Of a stretch of DNA of 64,000 bases, positions 35,481-49,568 are shown one piece after another; the first letter of the stretch is position 1; every line of letters starts with the position of its first letter. This stretch comes from Hofstenia miamia (Eukaryota > Xenacoelomorpha > Acoela). The notes under the pieces are model-generated. The model was not told the origin of the DNA and did not search any database. It saw only the letters and a list, made by a program, of their open reading frames with translations. The stretch is from positions 990,614 through 1,054,613 of the forward strand of contig SCFE01000104.1 in the NCBI GenBank assembly GCA_004352715.1, in the 5' to 3' direction. The translations under genes were made by a program, and so were the position numbers.

Positions 35481-37408
35481 CCTTTGCTTCGCCGGGTTGG
35501 GTTTGGTAATGTATGCGTCTTCTTTCTACTGAAAATTTGATTTGAAATTCAACAGCCAATGGCATTGATACATATTGTGTTGCTGTAGCTACGATAGAAA
35601 TCCAATCTACGCAGCTATATTTCTGCAGCAATGGATTCTGAAATATATTGTATTATGTATTGTTGAACATATTGTGGAATGCTACTATAAACAAATGGTT
35701 AACTTCAAACTTATATTGATAATGAGTATTATATCTTAATAAGGTGTTATTAATACATAGAAACTTCTAATTTCTAATTGTTTTATCAATTTCTAATATT
35801 AATTTTTGTATTTGTATTAAGTAACCCATAGCTATCTTATTAAAATCTGGAAATGATGTACATTCATTTTATCTAAAGTTGGTTTTAATTGTTTAATGTA
35901 TGCGACCTTTTTTCATCTGATTCCTCCCAGGATGGGGAGGTATCAGAAGAAAAAAGCTTGAATGTTTATATTTTCTTTTGAAAGTAAACAACTTTGAATA
36001 TTTTATCTTATCTCCCTGCTAAAGTCGAATTTCATACCTATTCACATATATTTTGGAAAGCTAATTATATATTAAGTACAAGCAGCATAAATACTCTACT
36101 AGCATCCTATCTATGCAGCTAAATGATCAAATGAAAATGACGCGTGATTGTAATATTTCGTTTTAATTCTTCTGCTATACTGTGCTATTAGATATTTATA
36201 AAACAAATTTATTGCATGTAGAGATCAGTAAATATGTTAGTTTGTATATTAATGATTAAATTTATAATAAATAATAACACTTAGGTAAAAATAATTGTTA
36301 CAAATAATATATTTTATTTTTGTTAGTTTTGCGAAAGTGCGAAATTTGTAGGTTTATTGCTTATTTCGAAAAATGTTACTATCGCGCAGCAATAGTTAAT
36401 ATAGATTTAGAAAGAGGAGATCATTAGCCATCGAATGCAAAAAAAATTATTAAAATCCGTAAAGAATTGACAGAGAAATTCCATGTTAAACATTGACTAA
36501 ACTTTCGCGAAATTCATTTTAAAAGTTTACCCGCACTTCTAGCCCCGCCTATGTGCATATATACGATTTTTTCTGCATTGTCGCATGATGTACGATAAGA
36601 CAATTATATTAATACAAAAATTCCGAATATTTGATTGAATGCATCAGTGTAAAATCCAATAAATTACAATGACCCACACTTGGCCCCAGAGCCTGAAATT
36701 CTGGGCTTTCCAAAGTTGTTGTTATATGTACATGTGCGTCAATGTATTTCATATTGGAATGCTTTGGAAGCATTTCAAAAGCTTAAATACTGACAGAGAT
36801 ATATTGAATTTTGTATTTTAAAAGTTTTTGCGCCACTTTGCCAAAAGTTTTGAGAAAGTTTGAAAACTTTTAATTTGTTATTGTAGATTGAGGTCTTCCG
36901 AAGGTGTTGTCATTGGTTTAGACTTCAAAGCTGCCATAGCCATTGCAAATAAATTCAAACAAAAATGGAATCAATTAAGACAGTTATAGTGTGGAAACAC
37001 TGGATGCCTATTTTGGGCTTTCCAAAAGCCTTTTTTCAATTCTGACTTTATATTCTTTTAGAACTTACAAATCTAAGGTCGCTAGTAAAAAGAAAATTGA
37101 AAATCGGCCCATTCTAGCCAGAGATTTTGAAGGCGAATTTTTCACAGTCAAGTGATGACGTAATGGCTTCAAACTGACCCAATTGGAGCGCCCAGTAGAC
37201 CCCCTCAAAGTGAATAGCATCCTTAGCAAATTTAATAGGTTGCCTAAAAAGGGTCAAAGTATACATGTGCAAAAAATAAAAAAAATTCAACACCTTTTGC
37301 AAAATCTGGCCGGGAACCCCCCCTAGTTGTGACAACCGTTAAAACAGCGTCTAGGATGTTCGCCTAGCGGCTCACATAGTAATTATGCGTAGAAGCGCGC
37401 CCACCCAG
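35481..37408 (-). mobile_element. Array unit 8: short-class non-coding unit, tail B
   Basis: 1,928 bp: head 36331-37408, body 35481-36330, hairpin 35907-35956. Tail B (CCTTTGCTTCGCCGGGTTGGG) abuts the next head. It contains no frame beyond the short one shared by all heads. Confidence 0.75.
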
Positions 37409-38150
37409 CACTCCAACGTGAACGTTGGTTTGGGTTTGGTATTGTATGCTCTTTCTTTAAAAATTTCATTTTAAATTCAACAGCCAATTGCATTGATGAT
37501 GTGATTTGTGTTGATGTAGCTACGATAGAAATTAAATTTACGCAGATATATTTCTGCCACAATTAATGCAATGAAACTGCTATATTTGTCACAACAAAAT
37601 TTCTGCCGCATTGAAATTTTACAAATTCATGTTTGCACTGCTTTGAAACAATTGTGTATCTTTACATTGATTGTTCTTATGTTTCCAGATTTTTTTAATT
37701 AATTATAATTATAGTTAATGTTTTGTTAAACATTACTCAGCTTTATTGATGAAAACAATTCTGACATTTAGAGATGGTTTTTGAAAAGAAATTCTCAATG
37801 CTATTCTAATTGACATTTCAAAAATTAAAGCATAATGCAATAAAAAGTTGCATTAAATAAAGAGAGAATTTGGCATTTTAATTGTGAAATCCATGCGGTG
37901 ATTTGTTATTTCAATTTAATGCTTCTAGCAATTGAAATTATCAAAATCATTTTACAAGTAGGCACAATTTTAATATACATACATGCAGGAATTATGAAAA
38001 CTAGAAATCCTAATTTGTGCTTATTCATCAATATCAATTTGAAATAATTTTTTGTTTTAATACATTTAAGTAAGTAATAATATGTGAATTGATACATACA
38101 TATTTGTTTAAAGATTAAAAGCATATATTTACAAAAATTTACAAACGTTT

Positions 38151-38433
38151 TTAAAATCTGGTTGCTACACTAGGTTCAATTATTGCTGCATTCACTATTT
38201 CAACTGCAGTAGCTCTAAGTTTAAGGTTTTCTAAGTTTTCAGGGATGACATTTGGGGTAATTGATGCAATGTGTACATCGTGGACGTCAAGCACTTCACC
38301 ATCGGGATTTTCAGAGCATTTTATCCACCCAACAATGTTCCAAAGGCTCACTTTTTCATTAATTGTATTTATTGTGTTTCGTAGATCAATAATATCTATA
38401 ATAGCATTTGGCAGGGCTAAAAGATCTTCATTT
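38151..38433 (-). pseudogene. Helitron Rep-helicase C-terminal region, copy 2
   Basis: Same frame and almost the same residues as 31985-32314 (VSLWNIVGWIKC, then DVHDVHIASITPNVIPENLENLKL). Cut on the right by the single-N join. The 3' non-coding region to its left matches that of copy 1 and of 48908-49377. Confidence 0.7.
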
Positions 38434-38434
38434 N

Positions 38435-39524
38435 AAATTTAATAGGTTGCCTAAAAAGGGTCAAAGTATACATGTGCAAAAAATTAAAAAAATCGTTCGA
38501 CTATTCCAAAAGTTAGTCCAGAGCCCCCCCTAGTTGTGACAACCGTTAAAACAGCGTCTAGGATGTTCGCCTAACGGCTCACATAGTAAATATGCGTAGA
38601 AGCGCGCCCACCCAGACTGCACGCCCTTGCGTGTACCCTTCCTTCTTTGTATTTATTTTGTTGTCTTGTCTTTCAAAGGAAAATTTCATTTGACATTGAA
38701 GAGCCAATGGCATTGATTGAAATGATTTGTGTTGCTGTAGCTACCATAGAAATACATTCTACACAGCTATATTTCTGCAGCAATTGATTCTGAAATATAC
38801 TGTTTTATGTGTTGTTGAACATATTGTGGAATGCTACTATAAACAAATGGTTAACTTCAAACTTATATTGATAATGAGTATTATATCTTAATAAGGTGTT
38901 TTTAGTACACAGAAGCGTCTAATTTCTAATTGTTTTATCAATTTCTAATAGTAATTTTTATATTTGTATTAAGAAACAACTATATTATTAAAATCTGGAA
39001 ATGATGTACATTCATTTTAGCTAAAATAGTTTTAATTGTTTACTGTTTGCGACCTTTTTTCATCTGATTCCTCCCAGGATGGGGAGGTATCAGAAGAAAA
39101 AAGCTTGAATATTTATATTTTCTTTTGAAACTAAACAACTTTGAATATTTTATCTTATCTCCCTGCTAAAGTCGAATTTAATACCTATTCACATATTTTT
39201 TATTTTAGAAAACTAATTACATATTAAGCACAAACAGCATTAATACTCTACTAGCATCCTATGTAGGCAGATAAATGATCACATGATAATGACGCGCGAT
39301 TGTGATATTTCATCTTATTCTTATGATTATACTGTGCTATTAGATATTTTAAAACAAATTTATTGCATGTAGAGATCAGTAAATATGTTAGTTTGTATAT
39401 TAATGATTAAATTTATAATAAAAAATTACACTTAGGTAAAAATAATTGTTACAAATAATATATTTTATTTTTGTTAGTTTTGCGAAAGTGCGAAATTTGT
39501 AGGTTTATTGCTTATTTCGAAAAA
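38435..39524 (-). mobile_element. Short-class array fragment on its own contig, tail A
   Basis: Between single-N joins at 38434 and 39525: a head-start piece (38435-38615), a complete 866-bp body (38616-39481) with hairpin 39054-39103 and tail A, and 43 bp of the next head end (39482-39524). This is normal array sequence lying inside a Helitron ORF, which argues for misplacement. Confidence 0.75.
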
Positions 39525-39525
39525 N

Positions 39526-40803
39526 ATACAGGATTAACAGGAGCATGAACAAAGCCCTCAGTTCTACCACCGTCGCAATGGCGGCACATAAGGATGCATA
39601 GACCTTTGTTTTTAATTACTGCAACACATGGCCCTACACGAAATTCATTTAAAAATTTCTTTTCAGCTAAAAAGTCCGGACGAATACCAACTAAAGCATT
39701 TTTAATTTTTCCAAACTCTGGTAAGCCAAAGCAGTGATTTTTTAGAAAAACAATAAATTCTACAGCTCCACACATTTCCACGAACTCATTACATCCATAT
39801 GGACAACGCACTGAACATGTCGGATTGGCATTTAGCCATTTCATTAAATTTACTAGCACGCCATCTTTGATAATTTTATTGCCCTCAATGATGTTATTAG
39901 TTTCGTCCTTAAAGTATGGTACAGGATCTGTCAAATTAAAATTTGAAAAATCACAATTAAATTTCGAAATCATGGGTAACCATGATAGCCTTAGTGTGCT
40001 TGGCAAGCAAGCCCAGAATTCTTTGGGGTCGGAAATAGACTTTTTTAAAACAAAACAAATGAATGAAGGCCATCCATGTTGCCAATTACTTTCACATTTA
40101 TTTGAAAGGTATTTTTTGCAAGAACTGCATAAAAACAAATTCGACATAACATGACTGTCACTCAATATTCGAGAAGTTAATAAACAAAATTTTTTATTAA
40201 ATAAATGACATGTATTACAGTTTTGTAAATGTAGAGGATAATGAGGCGTTTCAACACGTAAGCAATTGTGACAATAATCAATTCTTGAAATATTAACTAG
40301 AAAAGCATTTTCAATATTATTTTCTGTAGTACAGTTTGAATTATCACTTTGAATAGGAAAATGAGTAAATTCTTCATCACTATGAGCGAATATATTTTCA
40401 TTTGAAATGTAACTACAACTGGGTTGATCAAAGTCGTTCACATTTGCTATATTTTGCCTGTTGCAAGTACTGTCATTAACTGCATCTACATTAGCGTAAT
40501 TCAAGTTTATATCATTAGAAGTATAGCTGCAACTAGGTAACTCCAATTCATTTAAAATATTTCTGTTTTCTGCATTTGAAATATTTGCATTAAGACAGGA
40601 TAAATCAAAGTTATTTAAAACATTTGGATTAGCAATATTTGCAGTAGGATTATTTTCAGTAGATTGATTAACTCTAATTTCTAAAGTATTATTAAAATTA
40701 GTATTTAAGCACTTACTGCAACTAACGTCTTCTTTAATGAAGCTTTTACAATTTGGACATTTCTTTGTTTGCAGTTTTCTAATTTTTTTTCTTTTAGGCA
40801 TTC
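39526..40803 (-). CDS. Helitron Rep-helicase, N-terminal region (partial, copy 2)
   Basis: ATG at 40801-40803 gives MPKRKKIRK. The frame opens 16 bases further upstream but this ATG starts the basic, Cys-containing N-terminus (CPNCKSFI...CSKCLN). About 425 residues follow: a Ser/Asn-rich linker with two SCNYTS/SCSYIS-like repeats, the CHNCLR and CSSC Cys pairs, FWACLPSTLR, VRCPYGCNEFVEMCG and CRHCDGGR, ending at the single-N join after the PVNPV block. In the large relative these blocks occupy residues 1-220, before the Rep domain. The paired cysteines suggest zinc-binding modules of unknown role. Intact as far as it goes, but the catalytic part is absent from the assembly. Confidence 0.82.
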
Positions 40804-42674
40804 TTGAGAACAATTTCAAAAAGGGATTGTTAAAATCGTATTTTGGATCGAACTTTACGAATACTTCGCTTATTGAATTTGACGCAAATTTGATTGACTT
40901 TCGCGTAGCAAATTTCTGCGTTGCTTAGAATTGTATTTGCTCGTCTGCCGCAATGAATTTAATGAACAAATTTCAAAAGTTTACTATATACTAAATATTG
41001 ATGCATGCAAAATGTACTATATCAAATCATAATGTACTGTATATAAATCAATTTTTCCAATATAATATATTTCAAAATAATCTCATGTCTCCTTTTTTAA
41101 TTTAATTTGTAAAATAAAAAAAGCATATTATAATTTTGTTTTCTCAAATCACAATAACTACGAACATTGTTATATATTTTTAATAGAGTTATATAATATT
41201 TTACTTTATCTGCCTACTAAGAATCAAAACTAATGTATATTATTTTCCAGTTATTTTTTTAATTTATGATACATCATGCCTTTAAGCATTATTTATTTAT
41301 TAATTTAAAAATATTTTAGATTATCTGCCTACTAAGAACCGAATATTATTTTATATTACACTACTTGCATCCTTGGTATGCTGAAAAGTGATTACATGAT
41401 AATAACACACAATATTGTAATATTTCGTTCTAATTCTTCTGCTTATACTGTGCTATAAGATATTTATAACACATATTTAGTGAATGTCGTGATCAGTAAT
41501 ATGTTACTTAGTATATTAATGACTAAATTTATAATAAATAATAGAACTTAAATAAATATAATTGTTACAAATAATACTTTTTAATTTTGTTATTTTTGGG
41601 AAAGCTCAACATTTATAGGTTTATTGCTTATTTCCAAAAAAGTTATTAGTGCACAGCAACAGTTAATATAGATTTGGAAAGAGAAGATCATTAGCCATCG
41701 AATGCAAAAAAAATTATCAAAATCCGTAAAGAATTGACAGAGAAATTCCATGTTAAACATTGACTAAACTTTCGCGAAATTCATTTTAAAAGTTTACCCG
41801 CACTTCTAGCCCCGCCTATGTGCATATATACGATTTTTTCTGAATTGTCGCATGATATACGATAAGACAATTATATTAATACAAAAATTCCGAATATTTG
41901 ATTGAATGCATCAGTGTAAAATCCACTAAATTACTATGACCCACACTTGGCCCCAGAGCCTGAAATTCTGGGCTTTCCAAAGTTGTTGTTATATGTACAT
42001 GTGCGTCGATGTATTTCATATTGGAATGCTTTGGAAGCATTTCAAAAGCTTAAATACTGACAGAGATATAATGAATTTTGTATTTTAAAAGTTTTTGCGC
42101 CACTTTGCCAAAAGTTTTGAGAAAGTTTGAAAACTTTTAATTTGTTATTGTAGATTGAGGTCTTCCGAAGGTGTTGTCATTGGTTTAGACCTCAAAGCTG
42201 CCATAGCCATTGCAAATAAATTCAAACAAAAATGGAATCAATTAAGACAGTTATAGTGTGGAAACACTGGATGCCTATTTTGGGCTTTCCAAAAGCCTTT
42301 TTTCAATTCTGACTTTATATTCTTTTAGAACTTACAAATCTAAGGTCGCTAGTAAAAAGAAAATTGAAAATCGGCCCATTCTAGCCAGAGAATTTGAAGG
42401 CGAATTTTTCACAGTCAAGTGATGACGTAATGGCTTCAAACCTGTCTCTTTGGAGGGCCCAGTAGACCCCCTCAAAGTGAATAGCATCCTTAGCAAATTT
42501 AATAGGTTGCCTAAAAAGGGTCAAAGTATACATGTGCAAAAAATAAAAAAAATTCAACACCTTTTGCAAAAGTTGGTCCAGAGCCACCCCTTCTAACGGA
42601 AACCGATAAAACAGCGTCTAGATGTTCGCCTAACGGCTCACATAGTAAATATGCGTAGAAGCGCGCCCACCCAG

Positions 42675-44968
42675 ACTGCACGCCCTTGCGTGTACCCTTC
42701 CCTATTAGTTTTGTTGTGTTCTCTCTTCTTTCAAAGGAAAATTTCATTTGACATTGAAGAGCCAATGGCATTGATTCATATGATTTGTGTTGCTGTAGCT
42801 ACGATAGAAATTCAATCTACGCAGCTATATTTCTGCAGAATATTGTATTCTGAAATATATTGTAATATGTATTGTTGTGCATATTGTGGAATGCCACTAT
42901 AAACAAATTGTTAAATTCAAACTTATATTGATATTGAGTAGTATTTTTTCAAAAGGTATTATTTATACATAGAAGTTTCAAATTTCTAATTGTTTTATCA
43001 ATTTCAAATATTATTATAATTATATTAAATAACCCTTTGCTATCCTATTACAATCTGCAAATGATGTATCTTCATTCTATATAAAGTTGGTCTTAATTTT
43101 TTGATGTATGTGACCTTTTTTCATCTGATTCCTCCCAGGATGGGGAGGTATCAGAAGAAAAAAGCCCGAATGTTTATATTTTCTATAGAAAGTAAATAGC
43201 TTTGAATATTTTAGCTAATCCAAAAGTTAAAATCGAACTTCATACTGATTACCTTATAATATTTTGGAAAGCTAATTATATATTAAGTACAAGCAGCATA
43301 AATACTCTACTAGCATCCTATGTATGCAGGCAAATGATCACATTAAAATGACGCGCGTTTATAATATTTCAGTCTAATTCTTCTGCTTATACTGTGCTAT
43401 TAGATATTCATAAAACATATTTATGGCATGTAGTGATCAGTAATATGTTAATTAGTATATCAATACCTAAATTTATAATAAATAATAAAACTTAGATAAA
43501 GATAATTGTTACAAATAATACTTTGTAATTTTTTCATTTTGTTGAAAGTGCGAAATTTATAGGTTAATAGCTTATTTCGTAAAAAGTTAATATCGCGCAG
43601 CAACAGTTAATATCAAGTTCTAAAGAAGATATCATTGGCCATCGAATGCAAAAAAAATTATTAAAATCCGTAAAGAATTGACAGAGAAATTCCATGTTAA
43701 ACATTGACTAAACTTTCGCGAAATCCATTTTAAAAGTTTACCCGCACTTCTAGCCCCGCCTATGTGCATATATGCGATTTTTTCTGCATTGTCGCATGAT
43801 GGACGATAAGACAATTATATTAATACAAAAATTCCGAANNNNNNNNNNNNNNNNNNNNNNNNNNNNNNNNNNNNNNNNNNNNNNNNNNNNNNNNNNNNNN
43901 NNNNNNNNNNNNNNNNNNNNNNNNNNNNNNNNNNNNNNNNNNNNNNNNNNNNNNNNNNNNNNNNNNNNNNNNNNNNNNNNNNNNNNNNNNNNNNNNNNNN
44001 NNNNNNNNNNNNNNNNNNNNNNNNNNNNNNNNNNNNNNNNNNNNNNNNNNNNNNNNNNNNNNNNNNNNNNNNNNNNNNNNNNNNNNNNNNNNNNNNNNNN
44101 NNNNNNNNNNNNNNNNNNNNNNNNNNNNNNNNNNNNNNNNNNNNNNNNNNNNNNNNNNNNNNNNNNNNNNNNNNNNNNNNNNNNNNNNNNNNNNNNNNNN
44201 NNNNNNNNNNNNNNNNNNNNNNNNNNNNNNNNNNNNNNNNNNNNNNNNNNNNNNNNNNNNNNNNNNNNNNNNNNNNNNNNNNNNNNNNNNNNNNNNNNNN
44301 NNNNNNNNNNNNNNNNNNNNNNNNNNNNNNNNNNNNNNNNNNNNNNNNNNNNNNNNNNNNNNNNNNNNNNNNNNNNNNNNNNNNNNNNNNNNNNNNNNNN
44401 NNNNNNNNNNNNNNNNNNNNNNNNNNNNNNNNNNNNNNNNNNNNNNNNNNNNNNNNNNNNNNNNNNNNNNNNNNNNNNNNNNNNNNNNNNNNNNNNNNNN
44501 NNNNNNNNNNNNNNNNNNNNNNNNNNNNNNNNNNNNNNNNNNNNNNNNNNNNNNNNNNNNNNNNNNNNNNNNNNNNNNNNNNNNNNNNNNNNNNNNNNNN
44601 NNNNNNNNNNNNNNNNTTTAGAACTTACAAATCTAAGGTCGCTAGTAAAAAGAAAATTGAAAATCGGCCCATTCTAGCCAGAGATTTTGAAGGCGAATTT
44701 TTCACAGTCAAGTGATGACGTAATGGCTTCAAACTGACCCAATTGGAGCGCCCAGTAGACCCCCTCAAAGTGAATAGCATCCTTAGCAAATTTAATAGGT
44801 TGCCTAAAAAGGGTCAAAGTATACATGTGCAAAAAATTAAAAAAATCGTTCGACTATTCCAAAAGTTAGTCCAGAGCCCCCCCTAGTTGTGACAACCGTT
44901 AAAACAGCGTCTAGGATGTTCGCCTAACGGCTCACATAGTAAATATGCGTAGAAGCGCGCCCACCCAG
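42675..44968 (-). mobile_element. Array unit 6: short-class unit containing an assembly gap, tail A
   Basis: Head pieces 43541-43838 and 44617-44968 flank a 778-N gap; body 42675-43540 (866 bp), hairpin 43115-43164. If this head has the usual 1,078 bp, only about 428 bases are missing, so the gap is overestimated by about 350. Confidence 0.72.
43839..44616. other. Assembly gap, 778 N
   Basis: Inside the head of array unit 6. Confidence 0.95.
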
Positions 44969-46902
44969 ACTGCACGCCCTTGCGTGTACCCTTCCTTCTT
45001 TGTATTTGTTTTGTTGTCTTGTCTTTCAAAGGAAAATTTCATTTGACATTGAAGAGCCAATGGCATTGATTCATATGATTTGTGTTGCTGTAGCTACGAT
45101 AGAAATTCAATCTACGCAGCTATATTTCTGAAATATATTGTATTATGTATTGTTGAACATATTGTGGAATGCTACCATAAACAAATGGTTAACTTCAAAC
45201 TTATATTGATAATGAGTATTATATCTTAATAAGGTGTTATTAAAACATAGAAACTTCTAATTTCTAATTGTTTTATCAATTTCTAATATTAATTTTTGTA
45301 TTTGTATTAATAAACACATAGCTATCTTATTAAAATCTGGAAATGATGTAATCTCATTCTATTTAAAGTTGGTTTTAATTTTTTGATGTATGTGACCTTT
45401 TTTCATCTGATTCCTCCCAGGATGGGGAGGTATCAGAAGAAAAAAGCTTGAATGTTTATATTTTCTATAGAAAATTAAACAACTTTGAATATTTTATCTT
45501 ATCTCCCTGCTAAAGTCGAATTTCATACCTATTCACATATATTTTTTTGGAAAACTAATTATATATTAAGCACAAACAGCATTAATACTCTACTAGCATC
45601 CTGTGTATGCAGAAAAATGATTTCATGATAATGACGCGCGATTGTGATATTTCGTTCTAATTCTTCTGCTTATACTGTGCTATTAGATATTTTAAAACAA
45701 ATTTATTGCATGTAGAGATCAGTAAATATGTTAGTTTGTATATTAATGATTAAATTTATAATAAATAATAACACTTAGGTAAAAATAATTGTTACAAATA
45801 ATATATTTTATTTTTGTTAGTTTTGCGAAAGTGCGAAATTTGTAGGTTTATTGCTTATTTCGAAAAAAGTTACTATCGCGCAGCAATAGTTAATATAGAT
45901 TTAGAAAGAGGAGATCATTAGCCATCGAATGCAAAAAAAATTATTAAAATCCGTTAAGAATTGACAGAGAAATTCCATGTTAAACATTGACTAAACTTTT
46001 GCGAAATTCATTTTAAAAGTTTACCCGCACTTCTAGCCCCGCCTATGTGCATATATGCGATTTTTTCTGCATTGTCGCATGATGTACGATAAGACAATTA
46101 TATTAATACAAAAATTCTGAAAATTTAATTGAATGCATCAGTGTAAAATCCAATAAATTACTATGACCCACACTTGGCCCCAGAGCCTGAAATTCTGGGC
46201 TTTCCAAAGTTGTTGTTATATGTACATGTGCGTCAATGTATTTCATATTGGAATGCTTTGGAAGCATTTCAAAAGCTTAAATACTTACAGAGATATATTG
46301 AATTTTGTATTTTAAAAGTTTTTGCGCCACTTTGCCAAAAGTTTTGAGAAAGTTTGAAAACTTTAAATTTGTTATTGTAGATTGAGGTCTTCCGAAGGTG
46401 TTGTCATTGGTTTAGACTTCAAAGCTACCATAGCCATTGCAAATAAATTCAAACAAAAATGGAATCAATTAAGACAGTTATAGTGTGGAAACACTGGATG
46501 CCTATTTTGGGCTTTCCAAAAGCCTTTTTTCAATTCTGACTTTATATTCTTTTAGAACTTACAAATCTAAGGTCGCTAGTAAAAAGAAAATTGAAAATCG
46601 GCCCATTCTAGCCAGAGATTTTGAAGGCGAATTTTTCACAGTCAAGTGATGACGTAATGGCTTCAAACTGACCCAATTGGAGGGGCCAGTAGACCCCCTC
46701 AAAGTGAATAGCATCCTTAGCAAATTTAATAGGTTTCCTAAAAAGGGTCAAAGTATACATGTGCAAAAAATAAAAAAAATTCAACACCTTTTGCAAAAGT
46801 TTGTCCAGAGCCCCCCCTTTTATCGGAAACCGATAAAACAGCGTCTAGGATGTTCGCCTAGCGGCTCACATAGTAATTATGCGTAGAAGCGCGCCCACCC
46901 AG
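44969..46902 (-). mobile_element. Array unit 5: short-class non-coding unit, tail A
   Basis: 1,934 bp: head 45835-46902 (10 bases shorter than usual, in the tail-proximal spacer), body 44969-45834, hairpin 45397-45446. One copy of the inverted GCTGTAGCTACGATAGAAAT / TTTCTGCAGCA motif is shortened here. Confidence 0.75.
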
Positions 46903-48907
46903 ACTGCACGCCCTTGCGTGTACCCTTCCTTCTTTGTATTTATTTTGTTTGTTAGAATATCTTGTCTTTCTAAGGAAAATTTCATTTGACATTGAAGAGC
47001 CAATGGCATTGATTAAAATGATTTGTGTTGCTGTAGCTACGATAGAAATCCATTTTTCACAGCTATATTTCTGCAGCAATTCATTCTGAAAAATTTTGTA
47101 TTATGTATTGCTAAGCATATTGTGGAATGCTATTATAAACACTTTGTAAATTCAATCTTATATTTATAATAAATATTACATCTTACATGCAATGTGATGT
47201 TATGATTACATACCATTTTTAAATTTCTAATTGTTTTATAAATTCCTAATATTAAATAATATAATTATAATAAAAAACTCTTAGGTATCCTGTTAAATTC
47301 TACAGATGATGTATCTTTGATTTGGTCAAATTGGTCTTTCAATTGTTTATTGTATGCGACCTTTTTTCATCTGATTCCCTCAGGATGGAGGGATCAGAAG
47401 AAAAAAGGTTGAATGTTTCTATTTTTAAATGCAAGTAACTAACTTTGAAATGGCAAACTTTTCAAACTATTTTTTAAGCAATATTTCAATATTAATTTAA
47501 AAATATTTTAGTTTGTCTGCCTAATAAGAATCGAATCTTATACATAATATTATATACTTCTGTTATTAACTAGTTGTATATCATGCTCAAATAGCCTAAA
47601 CACTATATTAGCTGTTTGAGTATGGAGAATATTGGACACATTATAATGACGCGCGATTGTAATATTTCACACTAAATCTTCTGCAATTGCTATACAACAA
47701 CACAAATTTTACGCACATCTATTATTAATTAATATACTACTTAGTATAGAAATGACATATTTTATAATAAAATTTAAAGTTTAATAAAATATATTTTTAT
47801 ATAATATATAATTCAATTTTCACAACTTTGCGAAAGTGCGAAATTTATCGGTTTAATGCTTAATTCGATAAAAGTTATTATCGCGCAGCAACAGTTAATA
47901 TAGATTTGGAAAGAAGAAATCATTGGCCATCGAATGCAAAAAAAATTATTAAAATCCGTAAAGAATTGACAGAGAAATTCCATGTTAAACATTGACTAAA
48001 CTTTCGCGAAATTCATTTTAAAAGTTTACCCGCACTTCTAGCCCCGCCTATGTGCATATATACGATTTTTTCTGCATTGTCGCATGATGTACGATAAGAC
48101 AATTATATTAATACAAAAATTCCGAATATTTGATTGAATGCATCAGTGTAAAATCCAATAAATTACTATGACCCACACTTGGCCCCAGAGCCTGAAATTC
48201 TGGGCTTTCCAAAGTTGTTGTTATATGTACATGTGCGTCAATGTATTTCATATTGGAATGCTTTGGAAGCATTTCAAAAGCTTAAATAACGAAAGAGATA
48301 TATTGAATTTTGTATTTTAAAAGTTTTTGCGCCAGTTTGCCAAAAGTTTTGAGAAAGTTTGAAAACTTTTAATTTGTTATTGTAGATTGAGGTCTTCCGA
48401 AGGTGTTGTCATTGGTTTAGACCTCAAAGCTGCCATAGCCATTGCAAATAAATTCAAACAAAAATGGAATCAATTAAGACAGTTATAGTGTGGAAACACT
48501 GGATGCCTATTTTGGGCTTTCCAAAAGCCTTTTTTCAATTCTGACTTTATATTCTTTTAGAACTTACAAATCTAAGGTCGCTAGTAAAAAGAAAATTGAA
48601 AATCGGCCCATTCTAGCCAGAGATTTTGAAGGCGAATTTTTCACAGTCAAGTGATGACGTAATGGCTTCAAACTGACCCAATTGGAGCGCCCAGTAGACC
48701 CCCTCAAAGTGAATAGCATCCTTAGCAAATTTAATAGGTTGCCTAAAAAGGGTCAAAGTATACATGTGCAAAAAATAAAAAAAATTCAACACCTTTTGCA
48801 AAATCTGGCCGGGAACCCCCCCTAGTATCGGCAACCGGTAAAACAGCGTCTAGGATGTTCGCCTAGCGGCTCACATAGTAATTATGCGTAGAAGCGCGCC
48901 CACCCAG
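46903..48907 (-). mobile_element. Array unit 4: long-class non-coding unit, tail A
   Basis: 2,005 bp: head 47830-48907, body 46903-47829 with the long-class hairpin at 47360-47408. Body sequence matches units 12 and 2 (27285-28205, 49569-50497) closely and differs clearly from the short class downstream of the hairpin. Confidence 0.75.
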
Positions 48908-49568
48908 CACTCCAACGTGAACGTTGGTTTGGGTTTGGTATTGTATGCTCTTTCTTTAAAAATTTCATTTTAAATTCAACAGCCAATTGCATTGATGATG
49001 TGATTTGTGTAGATGTAGCTACGATAGAAATCAAAATTACGGAGCTATATTTCTGCCACAATTAATGCAATGAAACTGCTATATTTGTCACAACAAAATT
49101 TCTGCCGCATTGAAATTTTACAAATTCATGTTTGCACTGCTTTGAAACAATTGTGTATCTTTACATTGATTGTTCTTATGTTTCCAGATTTTTTTAATTA
49201 ATTATAATTATAGTTAATGTTTTGTTAAACATTACTCAGCTTTATTGATGAAAACAATTCTGACATTTAGAGATGGTTTTTGAAAAGAAATTCTCAATGC
49301 TATTCTAATTGACATTTCAAAAATTAAAGCATAATGCAATAAAAAGTTGCATTAAATAAAGAGAGAATTTGGCATTTNTCCTTAGCAAATTTAATAGGTT
49401 GCCTAAAAAGGGTCAAAGTATACATGTGCAAAAAAAGTAAAAAAATCGTACGTCTATTCCAAAAGTTAGTCCAGAGCCCCCCCTAGTTGTGACAACCGGT
49501 AAAACAGCGTCTAGGATGTTCGCCTAACGGCTCACATAGTAATTATGCGATGAAGCGCGCCCACCCAG
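48908..49568 (-). mobile_element. Composite: head-start piece and Helitron 3' non-coding end, tail C
   Basis: 49379-49568 is the first 190 bp of a head; a single N at 49378 joins it to 48908-49377, the 3' non-coding end of the coding Helitron with the CCAACGT-GA-ACGTTGG terminal hairpin. The coding part is absent, so this is a collapsed third copy of the coding element. Confidence 0.7.

Larger units (their letters stand above)
37409..42674 (-). mobile_element. Array unit 7: coding Helitron copy, tail C, interrupted by a misplaced contig
   Basis: Leftward: head 41599-42674, leader 40820-41598, N-terminal ORF 39526-40819, a separate 1,090-bp contig (38435-39524) between two single-N joins, C-terminal ORF 38151-38433, 3' non-coding 37409-38150, and terminal hairpin CCAACGT-GA-ACGTTGG near 37412-37427. 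The inserted contig is ordinary short-class array sequence and interrupts the ORF, so it was most likely placed here wrongly instead of the missing Rep-helicase core. This copy gives the best view of the 5' end of the coding element. Confidence 0.7.
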
